Assembly (NCBI GenBank): GCA_041671505.1
Contig: JBAZBK010000005.1
Coordinates: 124,001 to 188,000 of the forward strand
Direction of reading: 5' to 3'
DNA length: 64,000 nucleotides
Origin: JACPDH01 sp041671505
GTDB taxonomy: Bacteria > Acidobacteriota > Thermoanaerobaculia > Gp7-AA8
Position numbers and translations under genes: made by a program. Below are positions 17,173 to 25,367 of the stretch, piece by piece (position 1 is the stretch's first letter; each line of letters starts with the position of its first letter). The notes beneath the pieces are model-generated. The model worked only from the letters and a program-made list of their open reading frames with translations. It was not told the DNA's origin and ran no database searches.

Positions 17173-19149
17173 CTAGCGGAACATCCCCGGCCTGTACTCC
17201 GAAATCTTGCCGGTGAACGCTGAAGCTGCGACCGTGAGCGGTGACGCGAGCCAGAGCTTCCCCGGTCCCGAGCGTCCTTTGAAATTGCGGTTGATCGCGC
17301 TCACGGTAACTTCGTTGGCGGTCTCGGACACTCCGGGGCCGCAGCCGATGCAGGCGCCGCATCCCGGCGCGAGGATCGTCGCTCCCGCGGCGCGGAACGT
17401 CTCGAGCATCCCCTGCTCGCGACAGTAGTCCTCGACAGCCTTCGATCCGAATTGGATGTAGAACCTCACCCCGCCAGCCACCTTCCGCCCCGACGCGACC
17501 GCTTCCTTCGCAACGCGGTGGTAGAAGTCGAAGTCGTCCTTCTTGCCCGCGGTGCAGCTCCCCGCGTAGGCGATGTCGATCGCGACCTCGCCGATCTCGT
17601 CGATGAAGGCGCCGTTGGTCGGATCGGAGGCGATGCCGTGATCCGGGTCGCCCGGATGCGCGACCATCGGACGAATTGTCGAGAGATCGATCACATGCAC
17701 CCCGCCGGCGTACTCGGCGTCAGGATCGGGCGCGACGATTCGCGCGCGCAACGCCGCGATGTCGGCGTCGGGACGCATCGCCGCGATCCACGCGAGCAGC
17801 TTCTCGTCCGCCTCGACGATCGCGCCGCGCGCTGCACACTCGGTCGCCATGTTCGCGAGCGTCGCGCGCTCGTCGAGCGACATCGAGAGGAGCCCCGATC
17901 CGCCGAACTCCATCACGCGGTCGAGCGTCAGCTGCGGCTTCGCGTGATTGAGCAGGATGTGCAGCATCACATCCTTCGCCGTCGCCGTCCCCTCCAGCGC
18001 ACCCACGAGCTCGAAGCGGATCGCCTCGGGGACCTCGACCATCGTGAAGCCGGAGTGCGCGAGGTTCGCGTACTCGGTCGCGCCGACTCCCCACGAGAGC
18101 GCGTTGTTCACGCCTCCCATGCAGGTGTGGCTGTCGGTCGCCTGGATGAAGTCGCCCGGATCGATGAAGAACTCGCGCGCGACTTCGTGGCAGATGCCGG
18201 GAGAGACGCCGTCGACCGCGGAGAAGTCGCGGCAGGCGGTGTGCTTCTGGAACTCCCGCTGCAGGCGGCGAAGCTCCTCGATCTTCGGCATGAACGGCCG
18301 CATCTTGTCGACCTGGTCGGCGTAGATGAGATGGTCCTCGAATACCGCGAACTTGTCGGGGTTCACGATCCCGTAGTCGCTGCCGTACTCCTGTTCGAGG
18401 AAGTAGTGGACCTGCGCGGTCGTGAACTCGTGGCTGTAGCCGCCGTCGACACTGACGACGACCGAATCGCCCGGCTTCACGCATCCGCCGCTGACGCCGA
18501 CGAGATGCTTCGCCAGCACCTTCTCGGTCATGTTCATCGCGCGCGGCGCGGTGTCGGGCTTCGGCAGCTTCACCTCGCCCGCTGCAAGTGCACGCGCGAA
18601 CGGGAAAAGGCCGCCGTGCTGCACGACGAGCTGACTGATCGGGTCGTAACGCTCGTAGAACTCCTGAAGAGGAACCGTTTCACCGCTCTGAAGGCGCGCG
18701 AGAATCGCATGGTCACCCATCAGCACGCCCTGGTTGATGTTGTTCGCAGCGTGGATCGGCGCGAACGACGCGGCGATCGCGATGCGGATGCCTCCCCACT
18801 TCTCCGCCTGCACCGCCGTCTCGCGCGAGCTCCCGGTCCCCTTGCGATATCCGGAGACGATGACCTCGAAATTGCCTTTGATCAGCGCATCGCGCTCGAA
18901 GACGCGCTTGCCTTCGACGACCATCCCCGCGTACGCGTCGCGAGCGAGATCCTCGGGGCGATGGCTGAAGCAGACCCACGCCGGCGTCATCACGTCGGTG
19001 TTGATGTCGTCCTGCAGGTCGTCGACGGTCAGCTCCGACATCCGCAGGTCGAGCTCGCCAGCGAGCTGGCGGCGGATCAGGCCCGCGTCCTTCGTGAGAA
19101 AAAGCACTCGCTTCCCCGGCGTGAGCCGGATCGTCTCGGGTGGCTTCAT
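17173..19149 (-). CDS. Aconitase-superfamily hydro-lyase with swivel domain first
   Basis: A 658-residue [4Fe-4S] hydro-lyase. The swivel (small) domain is N-terminal: DDINTDVMTP near 45-60 and GTGSSRETA near 105. The Fe-S large part follows, with DSHTCMGGVNNA supplying the first cluster cysteine and GCGACIGCGPG the C-x2-C pair. Swivel-first order recalls AcnB, but the HEAT-like domain of AcnB is absent, so the protein is shorter. It could be an aconitase, a fused isopropylmalate isomerase or a related isomerase; no leuA/leuB or citrate-cycle genes adjoin it to decide. The gene is convergent with the DUF2378-like gene and precedes nothing obvious in an operon. Confidence 0.85.
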   Translation of the reverse strand: MKPPETIRLTPGKRVLFLTKDAGLIRRQLAGELDLRMSELTVDDLQDDINTDVMTPAWVCFSHRPEDLARDAYAGMVVEGKRVFERDALIKGNFEVIVSGYRKGTGSSRETAVQAEKWGGIRIAIAASFAPIHAANNINQGVLMGDHAILARLQSGETVPLQEFYERYDPISQLVVQHGGLFPFARALAAGEVKLPKPDTAPRAMNMTEKVLAKHLVGVSGGCVKPGDSVVVSVDGGYSHEFTTAQVHYFLEQEYGSDYGIVNPDKFAVFEDHLIYADQVDKMRPFMPKIEELRRLQREFQKHTACRDFSAVDGVSPGICHEVAREFFIDPGDFIQATDSHTCMGGVNNALSWGVGATEYANLAHSGFTMVEVPEAIRFELVGALEGTATAKDVMLHILLNHAKPQLTLDRVMEFGGSGLLSMSLDERATLANMATECAARGAIVEADEKLLAWIAAMRPDADIAALRARIVAPDPDAEYAGGVHVIDLSTIRPMVAHPGDPDHGIASDPTNGAFIDEIGEVAIDIAYAGSCTAGKKDDFDFYHRVAKEAVASGRKVAGGVRFYIQFGSKAVEDYCREQGMLETFRAAGATILAPGCGACIGCGPGVSETANEVTVSAINRNFKGRSGPGKLWLASPLTVAASAFTGKISEYRPGMFR

Positions 19150-19190
19150 GCGTTCGGTTTCTCCAGAGGGCGAAGTTTAGAACAAGTCGG

Positions 19191-19685
19191 TCAGCCGCGA
19201 ATGCGCCTCGTGAATTTCGAAACATGAACGTGGCAGATCGCCACCGCGAGGGCGTCCGCGGCGTCGGGGCCGAGCACCACGTCGCGCATCCCGGGAAGGA
19301 GCATCTTCACCATCTTCGCGACCTGATGCTTCTCGGCGCGGCCGTAGCCGACGATCGCGTTCTTCACCACCATCGGCCCGTACTCGAAGATCTCGAGCCC
19401 GCCGATCTGCGCGGCGAGCACCGCAACGCCCCGGGCTTGCGCGAGTTGGACGAGGCTCCGAACGTTCCGCCCCGCGAAGGGAGTCTCGATCGCGGCCGCC
19501 TCCGGAGCGTGCGTGGCGATCACCTCGGTGAGCCCTTCGAAGATCAGCTGGAGCCGCGAGGGAAAGTCCTTCGCCTTCGCCGCGCGAATGCTCCCCTGCG
19601 CGACGAGCTTGAGGTTTCCCTTCACCTCGTCGACGACGCCGTAGCCGGTGATCACCGAGCCGGGATCGATCCCGAGTACCTTCAT
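19191..19685 (-). CDS. ruvC: Crossover junction endodeoxyribonuclease RuvC
   Basis: RuvC resolves Holliday junctions by symmetrical cutting. The 164-residue protein shows the first catalytic aspartate in LGIDPGSVITGYG, the glutamate in AAAIETPFAGRN, and the C-terminal DAADALAVAICH pair, so the RNase H-like active site is complete. It follows yebC on the same strand, the widespread yebC-ruvC arrangement; ruvA and ruvB are not in the window. Confidence 0.96.
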   Translation of the reverse strand: MKVLGIDPGSVITGYGVVDEVKGNLKLVAQGSIRAAKAKDFPSRLQLIFEGLTEVIATHAPEAAAIETPFAGRNVRSLVQLAQARGVAVLAAQIGGLEIFEYGPMVVKNAIVGYGRAEKHQVAKMVKMLLPGMRDVVLGPDAADALAVAICHVHVSKFTRRIRG

Positions 19686-19769
19686 TCGCCTCGCTGAAAC
19701 GCTTCGGGCGGCCGATTCGACCGCCCGATGGAATTGCTGGTTGCGTGCGCCGGCATCGTCCGCCGGCCG

Positions 19770-20522
19770 TTACTCGAGCCTGCTCAGGATTTCCTCGGGG
19801 ATGTCGAAGTTCGACCAGACGTTCTGCACGTCGTCGTGGTCGTCGAGCATCTCGACGAGGCGGAGGAGCTGCTTCGCCTTGTTCTCGTCGTCGACCTTAA
19901 CCCAGATGTTGGGCAGCATGCCGACCTTCGCCTCGACCACCGGGATCTTCGCGCCATCGATCGCATCGCGAACTCCCTGGAAGGCCTCGGGCTGCACGAT
20001 CACTTCGAACGTCTCGGGGTCGGAAGAGTCGAGATCGTCGGCTCCCGCTTCGAGAACGATCTCCATCAGCTTGTCCTCGCCGACCGCCGACTTCTCGATC
20101 TGGAACCAGCCCTTCTTGTCGAACTGGAAGCGGACCGAACCGGGGCTGCCGAAGTTGCCGCCGCACTTCTCGAAGATCTTGCGGATCTCGGGCGTCGTGC
20201 GGTTCGTGTTGTCGGTCATCACTTCGACCATCAGCGCAACGCCCGCGGGGCCGTAGCCCTCGTAGGTGAGCTCGTCGAACTGTGACCCCTCGAGACCGCC
20301 GCTCCCCTTCTTGACGGCGCGCTCGATGTTGTCCTTCGGCATGTTCGCCGCTTTGGCTTCGTCGATCGCGGCGCGGAGGCGCGGGTTGCCGGTAGGATCA
20401 CCGCCCCCCATCCTCGCCGAGATCGTGAGCTCGCGAATGATCCGCGTGAAAATCTTCCCGCGCTTGGCGTCAAGGGCGCCTTTTTTACGCTTGATGGTCG
20501 CCCATTTGCTATGACCCGACAT
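19770..20522 (-). CDS. yebC: YebC/PmpR-family protein (TACO1-like)
   Basis: A 250-residue protein with the family start MSGHSKWATIKRKKGALDAKRGKIFTR, split here as MSGHSKWATIKRKKG and the following DAKRGK segment, then NMPKDNIERAVKKGSGG and YEGYGPAGVALMVEVMTDNTNRT. The family binds DNA or the ribosome and has been linked both to transcription control and to translation of proline-rich stretches. It lies 84 bases upstream of ruvC on the same strand and is divergent from a small gene at 20634. Confidence 0.96.
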   Translation of the reverse strand: MSGHSKWATIKRKKGALDAKRGKIFTRIIRELTISARMGGGDPTGNPRLRAAIDEAKAANMPKDNIERAVKKGSGGLEGSQFDELTYEGYGPAGVALMVEVMTDNTNRTTPEIRKIFEKCGGNFGSPGSVRFQFDKKGWFQIEKSAVGEDKLMEIVLEAGADDLDSSDPETFEVIVQPEAFQGVRDAIDGAKIPVVEAKVGMLPNIWVKVDDENKAKQLLRLVEMLDDHDDVQNVWSNFDIPEEILSRLE

Positions 20523-20633
20523 GAAACTGTGCTCCTTGTAATATTCGGATGGCAGTCCTGAATACTAGTGCGAAACGGGACGTCTCGCCACGGACGGCGG
20601 CAAAGAATACCATTGTTGGGCGAGGATCGAACG

Positions 20634-20855
20634 ATGTCTCATGTCACGAAGGTCGAGCCGATGTTCCCGCTTCGAATCATCTACGCCGACGGCCAGCTGG
20701 AGATCATCGATTCCGCCGACGACCTGCTCATGAAAATCGACACGATCGACACCACGCACGACAGCGGGCACGTCTGGATTCGCGACGACCTCGGCAGGAC
20801 CGTCAACCTGAGAATGATCGGCGGCGAGGTCGAGCTTTTCGACGTGGAGCCCTAG
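20634..20855 (+). CDS. Small soluble protein of unknown function
   Basis: A 73-residue product, MSHVTKVEPMFPLRIIYADG..., ending ELFDVEP. It alternates short strands (LRIIYADGQLEIIDSADDLL, GHVWIRDDLGRTVNLRMIGGEVELF), suggesting a small beta fold with no membrane segment or signal. The ATG at 20634 has GAGGA seven bases upstream; the frame is open 22 codons further without a ribosome site. Its stop overlaps the convergent der stop by four bases. I do not recognise the family. Confidence 0.6.
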   Translation: MSHVTKVEPMFPLRIIYADGQLEIIDSADDLLMKIDTIDTTHDSGHVWIRDDLGRTVNLRMIGGEVELFDVEP

Positions 20856-22429
20856 CGCGTCTTCTTCCGCGGCGAAGCCTTCCGTTTCCGTTGCACTGGC
20901 TTCCCCTTGGCTGGCTCGTTCTTTCCCTTGCCCGGTACACCCTTGCCTCTGCCGGGTGCGCCGTGCCCTTTGCCCGACGCGCTTTTGCCTTTGCCGGGCT
21001 CGTTCTTCTCTCTCCACTCCGCGTCCTTCACCCGCTGCGGCTTTCCCGTCGGCTTGCGCGGCTGATCCCTCTCGGGCCGGTTTCCCGGCGAGTCCTTCAT
21101 CCCCTTGCGGCCGCGGATGACGAAGTGGATCGGGGTGCCGTGGAGACCCAGCGCTTCCCGGAACTGGTTCTCGAGGTAGCGACGGTACGAGAAGTGAATC
21201 GGCTCGGCGACGTTCGAGAAGAGGCCGATCGTCGGCGGCGCGGCTTTCAACTGCGTCGCGTAGTAGAAGCGGCGCTGTTTGCCGCGCTTGGCAGTCGGCG
21301 GATGGTGCGCGTTGATCGCCTTCTCGAGGATCTCGTTGAGCCGGGCGGTACGGAAGCGCGCCCTGTAGTTCTGCGCGATCTCGTCGATCCGCCCGAAGAG
21401 CTTCTCGACACGCCTGCCGTATTTCGCGGAAATGAACTCCAGCGGGGCGTACTCGAGGAACTTCAGCCGCCGCCTGACCTGCGACTCGAACTCCGTCGTC
21501 AGCCCTTCGGCACGCTCGACCGCGTCCCACTTGTTCACCACGATGATCGCGGCGCGTCCCGCCTCTTCGGCGTAGCCCGCCACGTGAGCGTCCTGGGCCG
21601 CGATTCCTTCGAGACCGTCGACGACGAGGATCACGACTTCCGCGCGCTCGATCGCCTTGCGCGCCGAGATCACCGCAAGCTTCTCCGCCTCGTCGGTCGT
21701 CTTGCCTTTTCGACGGATACCCGCCGTGTCGATGATCAGGTAGCTCTTGCCTTCCCTCTCGAGGCGTTCGTCGATCGCGTCGCGGGTCGTTCCGGAGATC
21801 TCCGACACCACCACCCGCTGTTTGCCCATCAGTCTGTTCAGGAGCGACGACTTGCCGACGTTCGGCCGGCCGATGATCGCGACGCGCACCGCGTCCGAAA
21901 TCGCCTCTTCTTCGGTCGTCGCATCGAGCGGCGGAACCATCTCGGAGATGACGTCGATGATCTCCTCGATGTTCGTCCCATGCTCCGCCGAGATCGCCAT
22001 GAGCGTGCTGAAGCCGAGCTCGTGAAACTCGTTCACGCTCGCCTCGCCGATGCTCCGGTCGATCTTGTTGACGACGACGATCACCTTTCGCGATCCCTCG
22101 CGAAGCGCGCGCGCGATGTCGCGATCCTCCGAAACGACGCCGTCGGGCCCGTCGACGACGAAGAGCACGAGGTCCGATTCAGCGATCGCAGCCTCGGCCT
22201 GCTCGCGGATCTCGGTCGCGAACTCCGACATCGGGTGGTCTCCGAACTCGAGTCCTCCCGTGTCGGTAATGCTGAATCTCCGCCCGTCATCCAGGCGGGC
22301 CTCGAGCGTGAGGCGGTCACGGGTCATTCCGGGAAGATCGTGCGTCAGCGCTCGCCGGCGTCCGGCGAGGCGATTGAAGAGAGTCGATTTGCCGACGTTG
22401 GGCCGGCCGACGATCACTACCTGTTTCAA
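20852..22429 (-). CDS. der: Ribosome biogenesis GTPase Der (EngA) with basic C-terminal tail
   Basis: Der has two consecutive GTPase domains that act in 50S assembly. Both P-loops are visible (GRPNVGKSTLFN near 7 and GRPNVGKSSLLN near 195), with NKIDRS and NKWDAV for guanine binding, DTGG and DTAGI switches, then the KH-like domain ending FVIRGRKG. Unusually the protein continues for about 80 residues of Lys/Gly/Pro-rich sequence made of iterated units such as GKGKNEPAKGKPVQ, finishing in RKKTR. The tail is probably disordered and nucleic-acid binding; that is inference. The gene follows the DUF92-like membrane gene by 15 bases. Confidence 0.95.
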   Translation of the reverse strand: MKQVVIVGRPNVGKSTLFNRLAGRRRALTHDLPGMTRDRLTLEARLDDGRRFSITDTGGLEFGDHPMSEFATEIREQAEAAIAESDLVLFVVDGPDGVVSEDRDIARALREGSRKVIVVVNKIDRSIGEASVNEFHELGFSTLMAISAEHGTNIEEIIDVISEMVPPLDATTEEEAISDAVRVAIIGRPNVGKSSLLNRLMGKQRVVVSEISGTTRDAIDERLEREGKSYLIIDTAGIRRKGKTTDEAEKLAVISARKAIERAEVVILVVDGLEGIAAQDAHVAGYAEEAGRAAIIVVNKWDAVERAEGLTTEFESQVRRRLKFLEYAPLEFISAKYGRRVEKLFGRIDEIAQNYRARFRTARLNEILEKAINAHHPPTAKRGKQRRFYYATQLKAAPPTIGLFSNVAEPIHFSYRRYLENQFREALGLHGTPIHFVIRGRKGMKDSPGNRPERDQPRKPTGKPQRVKDAEWREKNEPGKGKSASGKGHGAPGRGKGVPGKGKNEPAKGKPVQRKRKASPRKKTR

Positions 22430-22444
22430 GTCGAGTCCTTTCGA

Positions 22445-23854
22445 CTACGAAGAGAGCTTGACGAGCGCGAGGAGCAACGCTGCGCCGACCGCGGTGTTCA
22501 TGAAATTCAGCGTCCCGTTCGAGATCTTCTTCGAGCGCGACCTGTTCCAGCTTCCGACCACGCTTTCGATCCACGACGCCACGACTGCCGACGCCGTGAT
22601 CATCACGATCAGCTTCGCTGTCGACGTGAGCTTCTCCGGCGACACCGCGATTCGAAGCGCCGTGGGGAGATACGTGTCACCCGTGTACCACGAAACCCAG
22701 GCCACCGTGCCGAAAATGGCCACGCCAAGCGCCGCGACGGCTCCCGCCAGCGTCCCTTCGATCGAGATCGCCCCCTCGGTACCGGGCTCGACTCGCTTGA
22801 ACGTGAGAGGCATGAAGGGGTTGCGGCCAATCAACTGACCGATCTCAGAAGCCGTCGTGTCGGCCGCCGCGGTGGCGAGCGACGCGACCGCGGCGAGCCA
22901 GAGCGCCGGGGAATCGAGCTTCGTCGTCGCCGCCAGGAAGGCGAGAATGGTCGCGGTTCCGACGTTCGCGAAAGCGTGGAAGAAGCCTCTCCGGCCTCCC
23001 CCTTCCTGCGCGAGTCCCATCTTCGCCTTGCGCCGCATCCCGAGCTTCGTCGTTGCCGAGCCGAGAATGAAGAAGAGCAGCAGCACGAGGTAGAGCTGCC
23101 AGCCGCCGAAGACGATGATCGCGCTTCCGAGCGCGGCCCCGCCGATGAATCCCGACCAGTTCACGGTCCGCGCCGCGAAGCCGACCACCGCGAGCACGCA
23201 GTTCACCACGAGCCAGCTCTTCTGCTGCGGCGAGAGTGTTGCAGGCAGCTTCGTGACCGTCATCAGCGCCCAGGTCGACAGCGCGGCGGCGAACGGAACC
23301 GTGAGGTTGTCGTCGATCCCCGAATCGAGCGACTCGACGATCATCGCGACTCCGATCGCGACGAAGACGGTCATGAGCTTCGGAATCAGCGTCTCGGAGC
23401 TCTCGATGACCCGCGTCGCGACCCACGCTACGGGGAGCGCAACTTCGAAAAAGCCGAGCGAGCCGAGCACTCCTTTCTGCCTGTTCCACGGTACGCGCGG
23501 CCCACCGAGGTTCCTTCCGATCACCGTCGCCATGCCGTCCCCGAAGGCGAGGGCGATCCAGCCGACCGCGGCGATGAGTGGCTCGTGCCTGAAGGTCACG
23601 ATGAGCAGGAAGACGGAGAGCGGATAGAGGACGATGCCGAGGTCGGTACCGCGCTCGCTCCGTGCGATTGCTCCGCCTCCCATCCGCGGGAGGATCAGAA
23701 GGTTGAACACGATCGCGGCGAACGCGCAGCCGGCGGCGATCGTCCACGGAAGCACGCCGAGGCTGAAGGCGATGAAGCCGAGCCCGATGTGAACCGCCTT
23801 GCGCCGGATCTCCGAATAGCCCTGATTGGTTGCTCTGCTGTCGATGTCAGTCAT
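22445..23854 (-). CDS. Two-domain membrane protein: prenol/dolichol kinase-like domain fused to DUF92
   Basis: A 469-residue polytopic membrane protein. Residues about 10-205 resemble CTP-dependent polyprenol kinases: RRKAVHIGLGFIAF, then GDGMATVIGRNLGG and the NRQKGVLGSLGFF segment. Residues about 220-469 match the DUF92/TIGR00297 family: SGFIGGAALGSAIIVFGG, LFFILGSATTKLG, GRRGFFHAFANVGTA, ASLATAAADTTASEIGQL and the ISIEGTLAGAVAA segment. In plants these two families are phytol kinase (VTE5) and phytyl-phosphate kinase (VTE6), which act in sequence, so a fused prenol-to-prenyl-diphosphate salvage enzyme is a reasonable inference. It is upstream of der and divergent from the glycosyltransferase. 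Confidence 0.75.
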   Translation of the reverse strand: MTDIDSRATNQGYSEIRRKAVHIGLGFIAFSLGVLPWTIAAGCAFAAIVFNLLILPRMGGGAIARSERGTDLGIVLYPLSVFLLIVTFRHEPLIAAVGWIALAFGDGMATVIGRNLGGPRVPWNRQKGVLGSLGFFEVALPVAWVATRVIESSETLIPKLMTVFVAIGVAMIVESLDSGIDDNLTVPFAAALSTWALMTVTKLPATLSPQQKSWLVVNCVLAVVGFAARTVNWSGFIGGAALGSAIIVFGGWQLYLVLLLFFILGSATTKLGMRRKAKMGLAQEGGGRRGFFHAFANVGTATILAFLAATTKLDSPALWLAAVASLATAAADTTASEIGQLIGRNPFMPLTFKRVEPGTEGAISIEGTLAGAVAALGVAIFGTVAWVSWYTGDTYLPTALRIAVSPEKLTSTAKLIVMITASAVVASWIESVVGSWNRSRSKKISNGTLNFMNTAVGAALLLALVKLSS

Positions 23855-23906
23855 CAGTCATTGCGTCCACGAAGCATCAGAAGGATAGGCTAAAATACCG
23901 GACTTC

Positions 23907-25367
23907 ATGGCGCCCGCTACAGAAACCCCGATACTGTCCGTGGTCATCCCCTGCTACAACGAGCGGGCAACCGTGGCCGAACTGCTCCGGCGCGTCCGCG
24001 CAGTCCCGATCGCGAAGGAAGTCATCGTCATCGACGACCAGTCGACCGACGGCTCGTGGGACATCGTCGAGAACATCGCCGCCGGATGGCCCGAGCTGCG
24101 CCACATCCGCCAGCCCGTCAACATGGGCAAGGGAGCCGCCCTGCGCAAGGGGATCGAGGCGGCGAAGGGCGACATCGTGCTCATCCAGGATGCCGACCTC
24201 GAGTACGAGCCTTCGGAGTATCCCGTCCTGCTCAAGCCAATCCTCGACGGCGACGCCGACGTGGTCTTCGGCTCGCGGTTCGAGGGCTATCCGCGGCGCG
24301 TGATGCTGTACTGGCACACGCTCGGCAACAAGTTCCTGACCTTCCTCTCGAACGCGACGACGAACCTGAACCTCACCGACATGGAGACCTGCTACAAGGT
24401 CTTCCGCCGCGAGGTCATCCAGTCGATCCCGCTCCGCTCGAATCGTTTCGGCTTCGAGCCCGAGGTCACCGCCAAGGTGGCGAGGCGCGGCTATCGCGTC
24501 TACGAGGTGCCGATCTCGTACCACGGCCGCGAGTACTGGGAAGGAAAGAAGATCAACTGGAAGGACGGCTTCTCGGCGATCTGGACGATCCTCAAGTACG
24601 GCCTCTTCGCGAACGACGCAGGCGAGCCTTCCGGCTACCGGACTCTCACGCGGATGGGAAAGCTGAAGAACTACAACGCGTGGGTCTGGGACAGCGTGCG
24701 ATCGCACGTCGGAGAGCGGGTACTCGAGGTCGGCGCAGGCATCGGCAACATGACGAGGCTCCTCTACGGTCGGCCGCTCGTGGTGGCGACCGACGTCGAG
24801 CAGCCTTACGTCGACACGCTGCGGAACAAGTTCCGGAGGCGCCCGGGCGTCGAAGTCGAGTTTCTCGATCTCTCGAACGATCGCTGCCTCGAGCTCGCGC
24901 GCTACGACTTCGACAGCGCCGTCTGCCTGAACGTGCTCGAGCATGTCGAGGACGACGAAGGCGCGCTCCGTCGCCTGCATACGCTCTGCGGCGAAGGTGG
25001 CATGCTCGCGATCTACGTCCCCGCCGGCCCGAACCTCTTCGGCACCATGGACTCGGTCGTGGGCCACTACCGCCGATACACCCGCGAAGAGCTTCAGGAA
25101 AAGATGGAGCGCGCGGGCTTCGTGATCGACAAGATCTTCTACCAGAACAGCTTCGGCCGCCTCGGCTGGTGGTGGAACGGCCGTGTGCTCCGGAGCTCGC
25201 ACGTGCCCGGAATGCAGTCGAAGATCTTCGACCGGCTGGTTCCGTTGATGCGGATGCTCGAATCGACACCCCCGTCGCGCGGCCTGAGCCTGATCGCGCT
25301 GGCGCGACGTCCAGGGGCTCGCAGGGAGCGATCCACTCGCGAGGCGGGCACCCATGTCGAAGCCTGA
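23907..25367 (+). CDS. Bifunctional family 2 glycosyltransferase / SAM methyltransferase
   Basis: A 486-residue fusion. Residues 1-235 are a dolichol-phosphate mannosyltransferase-like GT2: SVVIPCYNERATVAELL, VIDDQSTDGSWDIV, NMGKGAALRKGIEAAKG, the catalytic QDADLEYEP and the GYRVYEVPISYHGRE segment. Residues about 255-460 are a class I methyltransferase: RVLEVGAGIGNMTRLL (SAM motif I), ATDVEQPYV, CLNVLEHVEDD and FGRLGWWWNG. It probably glycosylates a lipid carrier or sugar acceptor and methylates the product. It overlaps the GDP-mannose gene by 14 bases, linking it to mannose donor supply. Confidence 0.9.
   Translation: MAPATETPILSVVIPCYNERATVAELLRRVRAVPIAKEVIVIDDQSTDGSWDIVENIAAGWPELRHIRQPVNMGKGAALRKGIEAAKGDIVLIQDADLEYEPSEYPVLLKPILDGDADVVFGSRFEGYPRRVMLYWHTLGNKFLTFLSNATTNLNLTDMETCYKVFRREVIQSIPLRSNRFGFEPEVTAKVARRGYRVYEVPISYHGREYWEGKKINWKDGFSAIWTILKYGLFANDAGEPSGYRTLTRMGKLKNYNAWVWDSVRSHVGERVLEVGAGIGNMTRLLYGRPLVVATDVEQPYVDTLRNKFRRRPGVEVEFLDLSNDRCLELARYDFDSAVCLNVLEHVEDDEGALRRLHTLCGEGGMLAIYVPAGPNLFGTMDSVVGHYRRYTREELQEKMERAGFVIDKIFYQNSFGRLGWWWNGRVLRSSHVPGMQSKIFDRLVPLMRMLESTPPSRGLSLIALARRPGARRERSTREAGTHVEA

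Noticed and set aside
20549..23893. Giant 1114-codon plus-strand frame opposite der and the DUF92 gene
   Set aside because: It is arginine-, aspartate- and histidine-rich shadow sequence without domains; the minus-strand genes carry all recognisable motifs.
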